Origin: a bacterium
GTDB taxonomy: Bacteria; Electryoneota; RPQS01
Reading direction: 5' to 3'
DNA length: 44,906 bases
Assembly: GCA_013360195.1 (NCBI GenBank)
Contig: JABWCQ010000020.1
Span: forward strand, 1-44,906
Both the position numbers and the translations under genes were made by a program. How positions within the stretch are numbered: the stretch's first letter is position 1; every line of letters begins with the position of its first letter. The notes below the pieces were generated by a model that was not told the DNA's origin, did not search any database, and saw only the letters and a list, made by a program, of their open reading frames with translations. This document shows positions 1-5,447 of the stretch, in pieces.

Positions 1-307
1 TCTGATAAAACCTCCTCCCCTCCCCGAGCAGATTGAAACACTCGCGATGCTCCTCAAGCTTCGCAAACCAGTCGACTGGAAAAGCCGCGACCTGTTTGTC
101 CTTTTCGCTCGGATTGCCCTTGCACCAATACAATACCGCCAGCAAGAACCTGAGGACGGCGATTCTGTCCATCGGATTGCTGGCGGCAATGTCACGGATG
201 TCGTGTGCCTTCAACAGCGCGTCTTTGATTCCTACTCTGGGAACCTCGCCTGTGCATGTCAGCACTGGAATCCATTTTTCGTCAATTAGGTTGAACTCAT
301 TGTTCAT
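1..307 (-). CDS. casA: CasA/Cse1 (Cas8e), type I-E Cascade large subunit, N-terminal part only
   Basis: This minus-strand frame starts at ATG 305-307 and is still open at the left edge, giving about 102 residues. The N-terminus contains FNLIDEKWIPV, then a GIKDALLKAHDIRDIA stretch, a hydrophobic VLRFLLAVLYW helix and FNLLGEGRRFYQ. This matches the family opening (FNLl-e-WIPV, then a leucine-rich helix, then FNLLg-..PF-Q). Cse1 is the large Cascade subunit that recognises the PAM and recruits Cas3. A GGAGG ribosome-binding site lies at 319-323, 11 bases before the start. No cas3 lies directly upstream, where it often sits; a restriction-gene stub is there instead. By family synteny, cse2, cas7, cas5, cas6, cas1, cas2 and a CRISPR array would be expected left of the window. 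The call rests on motif memory of a short fragment. Confidence 0.78.
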   Translation of the reverse strand, partial: MNNEFNLIDEKWIPVLTCTGEVPRVGIKDALLKAHDIRDIAASNPMDRIAVLRFLLAVLYWCKGNPSEKDKQVAAFPVDWFAKLEEHRECFNLLGEGRRFYQ

Positions 308-429
308 GCAAGCTTTGTCCTCCAATTTTGGCGTAGTTAGGTGTGAAAGAATTTGCGCATTTGGGCACATGACCGACACACGCCACCACCTGCGCAGACA
401 GCTTTGCATCGGATTGTCTTAAGATTTGC

Positions 430-642
430 CTATCTGACAGACCTTCGTGCGATGGTGCTTTTGTAGTCATCCTTGTTGCGACGCTCGATCAAGAATTTGG
501 CAGCGTCCATATTAGACCGCAGCGCGTCCGCTGCATTCAATAGCTGGGCTTCAAAGCCAATATTCGCGCCGCTGGAAGAGGACGATGCCTCTTTACTTTT
601 CTTGGGGGTCTTGACGGGCGGGTCTTTTTTCGGTCGGGGCAT
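430..642 (-). pseudogene. N-terminal stub of type I restriction-modification methyltransferase subunit (HsdM-like)
   Basis: This 70-residue frame begins with a Lys/Pro-rich and Ser-rich stretch (MPRPKKDPPVKTPKKSKEAS), followed by GANIGFEAQLLNAADALRSN and MDAA. That is the usual start of HsdM, the DNA-methyltransferase subunit of type I restriction systems, which continues with a YKHVVLGLIFLKYISD-like helix. Here the similarity stops after MDAA; the frame goes on with about 22 unrelated residues and ends at a TAG. An intact HsdM is about 500 residues, so this is a remnant or a recombination scar. Neither the rest of HsdM nor HsdS/HsdR is visible in any frame between here and casA. No clear ribosome-binding site precedes the ATG. 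It could instead be a real small protein that shares only this motif. Confidence 0.5.
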
Positions 643-874
643 AGGGGGAAAGTGGGGATTCTGACAGTTGCAGCTAAAAGGTGCTAAAGACTAATAAGGA
701 CAATTTATCAAATCGACTCATAGGATGCCATACTTCAGACGAAGTTATCAGTCTTGATATTGCGCCATAAAATTCCTACATTTGACTTCAGACAGGAGAG
801 AGGAACAGGGTCGAAAAGCCAAGTTCCCTTCTCCTTTCTTGGTCTTAGGGGGGTGTGAAAATCAGCATCTTCAC

Positions 875-902
875 TTGACAATCGGTGTGGATCTGATATA
901 TT
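875..902 (+). promoter_or_regulatory. Sigma-70-type promoter, product unknown
   Basis: TTGACA (875-880) and TATATT (897-902) are separated by 16 bases. Transcription would start near 909 and run into the tandem repeat at 926-961. No protein gene follows closely, so it would drive an untranslated RNA or a long leader. A TGTGAAAA half-site (854-861) lies just upstream of the -35 box. Confidence 0.45.
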
Positions 903-925
903 CTGTCTGGCAAACAACTAAGTCA

Positions 926-961
926 ATGGAATCTGCGCGGTGTCTATGGAAATTGCGCGGT
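926..961 (+). repeat. Two-copy tandem repeat, 20-base period
   Basis: ATGGAATCTGCGCGGT (926-941) and ATGGAAATTGCGCGGT (946-961) differ at two of 16 positions. They lie just downstream of the predicted transcription start of the 875-902 promoter. They could be a two-site protein-binding region or chance duplication; no function can be assigned. Confidence 0.5.
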
Positions 962-1188
962 TGGATTGGGTTCGTGTTAATTCTGACGAGAGGAGTTCAT
1001 CGGCGAGAAAGTGCAGAGACTCCCACAAAGCAAAAATTATCATGCACCAGGAGGGATGACTATCGGGACGTTATGCGATATATTACCGCCGCAGTTGATT
1101 TGAAATGAGCGTTGAAGCCAACCGATGCTAAAGCAAAAGCACGCATCTGACATTCAGCTTGAAATCGTGCAGACCTTTGAATCCAAGA

Positions 1189-1206
1189 TGTGAAAATTTT
1201 TTCACA
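1189..1206. promoter_or_regulatory. Perfect palindrome TGTGAAAATTTTTTCACA, operator candidate
   Basis: Two 8-base arms TGTGAAAA / TTTTCACA flank TT and form an uninterrupted 18-base palindrome, a typical shape for a dimeric repressor site. Related half-sites GTGTGAAA occur at 341 (in front of casA) and 853 (in front of the 875 promoter), so an element-encoded regulator may bind all of them. Confidence 0.4.
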
Positions 1207-1301
1207 CCCTCTGCTAAAGAAAAGTTGGCACGAACTTAATGGTTTTCAGTTTAATAAGACCTCTGAAGCTGCAAGGTAAATAGTGCCTTGAGCTGAACGA
1301 A

Positions 1302-1484
1302 AAGCCGCCCAGTGCGCCAACACTGAACGGCTTACAAATTCGGATTGCGCCTCTCTACAAGCGTCTCTCCTTGCCCGTAATATAGCAAGCTTCCTTGGAC
1401 ATTGTCAATGCCGAGTGTGAAGCTTTCTCATTACGAATCAATAGGAGAGGCGCTGACCGGACACACCGGGTCATGCGCCTTTTT
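1302..1484 (+). ncRNA. Attenuator-like structured leader RNA (candidate)
   Basis: A hairpin at 1302-1333 has arms AAGCCG/CGGCTT and CAGTG/CACTG separated by a symmetric internal loop. Further on, GCGCCTCTC (1347-1355) is perfectly complementary to GAGAGGCGC (1445-1453). The 3' part of that second segment (AGGCGC, 1448-1453) is also the left arm of an intrinsic terminator (GCGCCT at 1475-1480, then five Ts). The two pairings exclude each other, as in transcription attenuators and some riboswitches. CTCTCCT (1365-1371) offers another partner for 1443-1449. The first downstream gene is the sigma-region-4-like protein at 1520. I cannot match it to a named RNA family. Confidence 0.4.
1448..1484 (+). 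terminator. Intrinsic terminator upstream of the sigma-like gene
   Basis: AGGCGC (1448-1453) pairs with GCGCCT (1475-1480) and GACCGG with CCGGGTC (one bulge), with loop ACACA, followed by a T-run at 1480-1484. It lies 36 bases before the start of the next gene, so it must either end an upstream RNA or act as an attenuator. Confidence 0.6.
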
Positions 1485-1519
1485 CATTATCTAAATTCAG
1501 CAAAAACTAAATAAAACGA

Positions 1520-1858
1520 ATGAGAAAAATAAAACGCAAAACAATTAGCCTTTCCTCGCTGCCTGCTTGTCACGACAGAGGAGTGCAGGCAGACATTGAT
1601 CAAACGCCACAGCAATACTTGGTCGTCGGAACTCCGTTCAGCTTGATGGTCTTCGATATAATCGACCGCATTCCAGAACCACAGCGAACGATGGTCAGAC
1701 TTCGATACGCAGGACTTACTTATCGGGAAATAGGGGCAAGACTTTATCCCGTAAGCCAGTCCGACCGCCAAACCGAGTTGAGAGCAAGAGTCGCGACTTT
1801 TCGTGCCCGCAAAGCCATTCTAAGGCAAGTGAAATCAATTATCGGTAACAGGAATTAG
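1520..1858 (+). CDS. Small protein resembling sigma-70 region 4 (helix-turn-helix)
   Basis: The frame encodes 112 residues. The core (about residues 42-100) contains FDIIDRIPEPQRTMVRLRY followed by AGLTYREIGARL and a basic tail with RARVATFRARKAILRQVK. This matches the pattern of sigma-70 region 4: 'L..lPe.qR.v..LRy.gLty.EIa..l', ending in a basic recognition helix. In RNA polymerase sigma factors this domain binds the -35 box. No region 2 is present, so it is unlikely to be a complete sigma factor; a phage-type regulator or a sigma-mimic DNA-binding protein is more likely. The first 40 residues match nothing I know. The start ATG lacks a clear ribosome-binding site, and an internal start is possible. 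A terminator/attenuator precedes it. Function is inferred from the domain only. Confidence 0.55.
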   Translation: MRKIKRKTISLSSLPACHDRGVQADIDQTPQQYLVVGTPFSLMVFDIIDRIPEPQRTMVRLRYAGLTYREIGARLYPVSQSDRQTELRARVATFRARKAILRQVKSIIGNRN

Positions 1859-1861
1859 TCC

Positions 1862-2238
1862 GTTAGCAAGAGATCTGTCCAATAACCTCCTGGGATGTTC
1901 CAAAAGGTTTCTGGCAGATATACTGAGAAGTATATAGACCCTGACGACGGGAAGAGACCAAAACCAAAAAGGTCCCCCGTAGCTAACCTGAAAAGGTTGG
2001 GGTGACACAGCGCAAAGTTCTGGCCGTAGGCAACAACCGTAGCCGCGAGCTATGACCCGACCACGTGAAATTCGTGCGCGAAAACTGGAGAGGGGCAGAC
2101 GAGCTACCCGGCCCCTTCGGTGCACATACGCCGACGCTGTGGCGTTAAACCCGATGAGCAGATAATAACCGCGTCAGGATCAGTGACACCAACGGTCTGA
2201 AACTCAGCGTGCTTGCTGAGTGGGGGTTCTGTTTCCCC
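1862..2238 (+). ncRNA. Candidate large structured RNA, no protein frame
   Basis: This stretch holds many nested complementary arms. GTTAGC (1862-1867) pairs with GCTAAC (1982-1987) and encloses three helices: ATCTG/CAGAT (1873/1915) extended by AACCT/AGGTT (1884/1905), ATATACT/AGTATAT (1918/1929, GAGA loop), and ACGGG+GACC with GGTC+CCCGT (1947-1980). After this come CACG/CGTG (2062/2073), GGGGC/GCCCC (2092/2111), ACGCC/GGCGT (2128/2141), ACTCAGC/GCTGAGT (2202/2215) and GGGG/CCCC (2222/2235). The density of clean helices suggests selection on RNA folding. I looked for RNase P, SRP, group I and group II intron signatures and did not find them. The strand is assumed from the flanking genes. The family is unknown. 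Confidence 0.4.
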
Positions 2239-2634
2239 GATAAGCAATAAAGAACCTAAATCTGAACAAGGAAGAGAGTGTGTTATTCTTGAGAGCTTGT
2301 GGTTGGAGGAATAGGAGATAAACAAAACCATGGTTCAAGACGCGCGCGAGAGAACCCAAGAAGTAACCAAATTAAACATCCCATAAAGAGAGTCTGATTG
2401 AAAGCAAGCTCCGGCTCAAAAGACTGAATCAGTCAGAATCCTACATCCCACAAGGCGTTTTCAATGAATAGTGGTAGATTGCCCAAAACACCCCAATCCA
2501 TAAGGACACCGCCTTCAACACCAAGATATTGCCAACCAACAGTGCTGACTATAATGTACTAAAGCAACTCTGAAGACTCTGGGAACTCTCTCAACTCAGA
2601 AAACAAAAGAAACAAACCAAACTCAAGCAAGGCG
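2239..2634. other. Non-coding stretch with one possible leader peptide and one palindrome
   Basis: No recognisable gene. A 19-codon frame (2330-2386) follows a strong purine-rich stretch (GGAGGAATAGGAG at 2305-2317) and could be a leader peptide. GACTGA-A-TCAGTC (2422-2434) is a perfect 13-base palindrome and may be an operator for the gene that follows. Otherwise nothing stands out. Confidence 0.35.
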
Positions 2635-3642
2635 ATGGCGGGAATTTCAACAATACCGGATGACGTGCAGTGGTGCGCCAGAACATGCGAGCAGAAGTCC
2701 GTCCGGTTCCCGCTCCTACTGCTGCATTGTGTAAGCCATCTAAGTTGCCCGGTACAGAAAGCCTGCTGCATTCTCGCTTATGGAGACGTTGATGATGTCA
2801 TTGAGAGTATTAGCTTAATTACCCCTGACGAGTATAGAGAATTAGTTGACGAGAGACTGGCAGCACTCGCAACACAAGCACAAAGCTCTGCAAACACTTT
2901 TGTCATGACGGATGTCTGGAAACTCGTTCGCGTCGCATACGAGGAGTACTCATGGCGGGAATTCTGTGTCTGGTCAAGCATTCAAAGCGTGGTTGGCAGC
3001 AAGAACTATTGCAGAATTACAAACGATACGATACGACTTCGCGCTTCCGGATTTGTAAAGCTTGTCGAGAAACCTGACGGAGTTGGGTTGCTAACTCCCG
3101 ACCAAGTCCGAAGAACTCGCGACAAGCTGCAAGACAAAGGTCTGCTTCGGTTTCACCAATTGTCCCCGCGTGCAGTCTACTATGCGAGTTGGAGAATTGA
3201 CCAGGAAGCCTTTGCACTTTGCTTAGGAAAAATCAAGCTGCGGAGCGCCCTGCGCAAAGAGACGCAGAGCAGGGTCGATTCATATGCAGCGAGATTGAAA
3301 CTGGTCTATGAGCAAGAACGTGAAAAAGATGAGCACCGAAAGCTCGATGAGGAGAAGAAAAAACTGGAGAATCAAAGAGAGAAGCGGGAAGCCGCTGCCC
3401 GCCAAACCCCGTTCAACTATGTGCAAATTCCCGGTGTTGCCACTCCGACAGAGGTCAGAGTTGCCAACTCTCAAAGAATCGAGTTTGCGAATGGACAGGT
3501 TGCTCATGCAAAGGAAATCTGGATGGCGAATTTTGGCGAAATCTTAACCAATCTCAGTGAAAGTCATATTGCTCTGTCGTATCAAGGAACAGAATATCTG
3601 ATAGAGCGCCACAAACTAAATCTCTTCTTTCCATCTCGATAA
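2635..3642 (+). CDS. Unrecognised island protein with winged-helix-like and coiled-coil segments
   Basis: The frame encodes 335 residues that I cannot assign to a family. The first 45 or so residues are unusually Cys-rich and may be upstream of the true start; there is no good ribosome-binding site at 2635. Residues about 90-185 alternate helices with a NDTIRLRASGF stretch and a TPDQVRRTRDKLQDKGLLRF stretch, which resembles a winged-helix pair as seen in plasmid and phage DNA-binding or replication proteins. Residues about 225-260 are highly charged (EREKDEHRKLDEEKKKLENQ) and should form a coiled coil. The C-terminal 75 residues look globular. It lies 24 bases before the excisionase-like gene and is probably cotranscribed with it, so a role in element replication or control is plausible but is inference. 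Confidence 0.5.
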   Translation: MAGISTIPDDVQWCARTCEQKSVRFPLLLLHCVSHLSCPVQKACCILAYGDVDDVIESISLITPDEYRELVDERLAALATQAQSSANTFVMTDVWKLVRVAYEEYSWREFCVWSSIQSVVGSKNYCRITNDTIRLRASGFVKLVEKPDGVGLLTPDQVRRTRDKLQDKGLLRFHQLSPRAVYYASWRIDQEAFALCLGKIKLRSALRKETQSRVDSYAARLKLVYEQEREKDEHRKLDEEKKKLENQREKREAAARQTPFNYVQIPGVATPTEVRVANSQRIEFANGQVAHAKEIWMANFGEILTNLSESHIALSYQGTEYLIERHKLNLFFPSR

Positions 3643-3666
3643 AGCTATCAAGCTACAAGGAGCACT

Positions 3667-3906
3667 ATGAATCAAAACCCGAATCAGTCATCACCTCTCA
3701 AGACCATTCCCACTCTGATGACCGTCGAGGATGTGGCCAGTTACCTAAAGGTTGCTGTCCAGTCTGTCTATCGCTGGGCATCACAAGAGAAAATCCCCCA
3801 CCTTAAGGTTGGGGGATCGCTCCGATTTGATCCGAATGAGATTCAGGAGTGGCTCAATAAGAAGCCAGCTCGTCGTGGCCGCCCGCCAAAAGGTTTGCAA
3901 AACTGA
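3667..3906 (+). CDS. Excisionase-family helix-turn-helix protein
   Basis: The product has 79 residues. Residues about 17-65 carry LMTVEDVASYLKVAVQSVYR, then WASQEKIPHLKVGGSLRF and EIQEWL. This is the MerR-like winged helix of the excisionase (HTH_17) family, where the first helix pair contacts DNA and the 'vGgs.Rf....i..Wl' part forms the wing. Such proteins act as recombination directionality factors or small regulators in integrative elements. The basic tail (KKPARRGRPPK) could add DNA contacts. AAGGAG, six bases before the ATG, is a good ribosome-binding site. The 3' end overlaps the end of the convergent integrase gene by 53 bases, so antisense interference between the two is possible. 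The pairing with an integrase supports an excision role. Confidence 0.75.
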   Translation: MNQNPNQSSPLKTIPTLMTVEDVASYLKVAVQSVYRWASQEKIPHLKVGGSLRFDPNEIQEWLNKKPARRGRPPKGLQN

Positions 3907-4924
3907 CCTTTGTCATTTCTCTTGCTTTGTGTTCAGGTTGAAGATGCAAGTACTTTTCGGTCATCTTTACGCTCGTGTGCCCCAAGAACTCAGAGACCAT
4001 TTTGATGTTGACATCGTTCATCAAGCAGTGTGTCGCAAAGGTATGCCTGAACGTGTGAAGCGAGACCTGACCCCGCAAGTCAACACCCTCTTTCTTCAAA
4101 ATTCTGTCTAAGAGGTCGACCCACGGCTGACGTGGAGGTGCCCAGCGTTTCGCGTTTGATGTAGTGAAGACATACTTGCCACGCCGAGGAAGCTCGTGAA
4201 ACAACTCACGGGCTTCTCGTGCCATTGGTACTATACGATTTCGGCGCGTCTTTGGTTGCCAGTCGCTCTTAATACGAACGTTAATTTGCCTGCGTTCAAG
4301 GTCAACATCAGCCCACTCCAGATTTCGTAGCTCGCCGTCGCGCAATCCGGTCAGCAATAGAAGCTGATAGAACGGGCGCTGATAGTCGGTAGCATGCTTC
4401 ATGATGAGATGAACTTCCTCACTTGTAAAGACACGAATAGGCTTCGGGTCGACCTTCACGCGCTTCACTTTCAAGGCGGGGTTCTTCTTCACATATTCTC
4501 TGTCTTCGGCCCACTGGAAAAAGACACGGACGGTCGCAAGCTCGTCATTCAGAGTCTTGTCGGCGATAACTGGCCGACGTGCTGCGAGAAATTCTTCAAT
4601 GTCATTTGCCTTGAGTTCCGCAAAGCTTGCCTTGCCATAGCTCTTAAGCCAGTCCTGAAAGTGATGAAAGTGCTGTGTCATCCGTTTCTGCCAAGGTGGG
4701 GATTTCTTGGAAACCACCTGCCCGAAGAACAGCTTGAAAGCTTCATCGTTGGAGACCCGGCGTTGCCCGATTCCGGCCAGGAACTGGTCTCTGTCCTTGA
4801 TGAAATCAGCCTCCAGTTTCTTGGCAGCGTCCTTCGTGGTGACCCCAAGTGACCGCTGGACCAGCTTGCCGTTCTCCAGATACTGAATCTGGTAAGTTTT
4901 CCCTCTTTTGTAGATGCTCGCCAT
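3854..4924 (-). CDS. int: Tyrosine recombinase (phage-type integrase) of the ssrA-integrated island
   Basis: The product has 356 residues, a normal length. The N-terminal 60 residues (MASIYKRGKTYQIQYLENGK onward) form an arm-type DNA-binding domain. Residues about 75-155 form a SAM-like core-binding domain with ANDIEEFLAARR. The catalytic domain shows the usual residues: Arg in LLLTGLRDGELRNLEW, Lys in the IKSDWQPKTRRNR region, the HTFRHTFATH box, LGHTSVKMTEKY with the second His, and Tyr in EKYLHL. It catalyses site-specific integration and excision. The gene starts at ATG 4922-4924 with GAGG six bases upstream. It ends 107 bases from the 3' end of ssrA and points away from it, the usual arrangement for an element using the tmRNA gene as attachment site. 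A consensus promoter lies directly upstream. Confidence 0.92.
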   Translation of the reverse strand: MASIYKRGKTYQIQYLENGKLVQRSLGVTTKDAAKKLEADFIKDRDQFLAGIGQRRVSNDEAFKLFFGQVVSKKSPPWQKRMTQHFHHFQDWLKSYGKASFAELKANDIEEFLAARRPVIADKTLNDELATVRVFFQWAEDREYVKKNPALKVKRVKVDPKPIRVFTSEEVHLIMKHATDYQRPFYQLLLLTGLRDGELRNLEWADVDLERRQINVRIKSDWQPKTRRNRIVPMAREARELFHELPRRGKYVFTTSNAKRWAPPRQPWVDLLDRILKKEGVDLRGQVSLHTFRHTFATHCLMNDVNIKMVSEFLGHTSVKMTEKYLHLQPEHKAREMTKVSFANLLAGGHDELASY

Positions 4925-4940
4925 GGTTACCTCGGAATTG

Positions 4941-4960
4941 TACTGACAGTATTACTGACA
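4941..4960. promoter_or_regulatory. Direct repeats TACTGACA between int promoter and start codon
   Basis: TACTGACA occurs at 4941-4948 and again at 4953-4960, and the junction forms the palindrome CAGTA-T-TACTG (4947-4957). The position, downstream of the int -10 box and before the start codon, suits an autoregulatory operator or an arm-type integrase/excisionase binding site. Confidence 0.4.
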
Positions 4961-4964
4961 AAAC

Positions 4965-4993
4965 AATTTACAAATAAATACGCCCCTTGTCAA
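4965..4993 (-). promoter_or_regulatory. int promoter
   Basis: On the minus strand TTGACA (4993-4988) is followed by 17 bases and TAAATT (4970-4965). This is close to the sigma-70 consensus, and the predicted start lies about 35 bases before the int ATG. The -35 box lies inside the distal arm of the hairpin that follows ssrA. Confidence 0.65.
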
Positions 4994-5022
4994 GACTATG
5001 AAAATCATAGTTTAACAAGGGG
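4982..5022. terminator. Long hairpin after ssrA, probable terminator
   Basis: GCCCCTTGT (4983-4991 region) pairs with ACAAGGGGC, with an inner CTATGA/TCATAG helix around AAA. On the plus strand it is followed by TTTTT; on the minus strand (ssrA direction) by GTATTTATTT. It probably ends ssrA and may work in both directions; its outer arm overlaps the int -35 box. Confidence 0.6.
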
Positions 5023-5030
5023 CTTTTTAG

Positions 5031-5060
5031 TGGAGACGGCGGGAATCGAACCCGCGTCCG
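5031..5060. other. Probable attachment site (att) of the island in the 3' end of ssrA
   Basis: The integrase gene begins 107 bases from the tmRNA 3' end, and the gene is complete because the island carries a replacement 3' segment, as is usual for tRNA/tmRNA integrators. The identity block probably covers the T arm and acceptor strand. A second copy is expected at the far left end of the island; I see none between 1 and 5030, so that end is outside the window. Confidence 0.6.
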
Positions 5061-5387
5061 AGAAGCGGACCACACCGGGCACTACAGGCTTAGGAGTTGG
5101 ATTGGTTTCTCACTCCCGGGGCGTACCAACCCCAAAACTACCGGGAGTCAGCCACTAAATCTCACCCGTTTGCGTGGCGGTCCACGGGCCAGTCCAACCA
5201 TAATTTGATATCGCGGCCGGTATCGTCGGACAGTTCCCGGGGGCGACAGGTGCCGTTATTTTATTTAGGCAGCCATTGCGTAAGTGTCATTGGCACTTAG
5301 TATTTGGGATCCTGATTAAGGAGGGCACCCCATCCTCCGCCTGCTCCCAACGCCATCCATTCATCCCGTCGAAACCTTGGCGTCCCC
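5031..5387 (-). ncRNA. ssrA: Transfer-messenger RNA (tmRNA)
   Basis: The 5' end (5387 downward) reads GGGGACGCCAAGGTTTCGAC, the conserved tmRNA opening, and the 3' end has the tRNA-like T arm GGGTTCGATTCCC and acceptor strand CGTCTCCA; GGGGACG pairs with CGTCTCC. Length is about 357 bases, as expected. The tag frame begins at GCC (5294) and ends with TAA (5267-5265), encoding ANDTYAMAA, similar to the ANDENYALAA tag of E. coli. tmRNA rescues stalled ribosomes and tags the nascent peptide for proteolysis. The encoded 3' terminus reads ACTA rather than ACCA after the stem, so CCA would have to be added or repaired. The 3' end abuts an integrase gene, marking this as the island's attachment site. 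Confidence 0.95.
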
Positions 5388-5396
5388 GAAGATTAC

Positions 5397-5425
5397 AATA
5401 TACAAACAAGTTGGCGGCCTTCCAA
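5397..5425 (-). promoter_or_regulatory. ssrA promoter
   Basis: On the minus strand TTGGAA (5425-5420), a 17-base spacer and TATATT (5402-5397) are followed nine bases later by the GGGG that begins mature tmRNA. The fit of spacing and start point makes this a strong call. Confidence 0.7.
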
Positions 5426-5447
5426 GTTCCCCACGAAAGTCAAACTA

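Larger units (their letters stand above)
643..1519. other. Long non-coding stretch with regulatory and RNA-structure signals
   Basis: I find no convincing protein gene here; the open frames have unnatural composition and no ribosome-binding sites. The stretch does contain a near-consensus promoter (875-902), a 20-base-period tandem repeat (926-941 and 946-961, 14 of 16 bases equal), an 18-base perfect palindrome (1189-1206), a stable hairpin (1302-1333) and a terminator with a competing upstream pairing partner (1347-1484). The motif GTGTGAA recurs at 341, 853 and 1413, and TGTGAAAA lies in the palindrome. It may encode untranslated RNA. Confidence 0.5.

Noticed and set aside
33-422. Plus-strand open frames of 129 and 80 residues at the left edge
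   Set aside because: They are shadows of the minus-strand casA start, which has family motifs and a ribosome-binding site.
735-1108. Open frames on both strands (60 and 108 residues) in the non-coding stretch
   Set aside because: No family resemblance, no ribosome-binding site, and a promoter with a tandem repeat lies inside them.
1862-2238. Group I or group II intron, RNase P or SRP RNA
   Set aside because: The conserved core sequences (group I P7/S segment, group II domain V and GUGYG start, RNase P GAGGAAAGTC, SRP GGAA tetraloop domain) could not be found.
1-5030. CRISPR array
   Set aside because: No regularly spaced 28-29-base repeats are present; only two-copy short repeats with 12- or 20-base periods were found.
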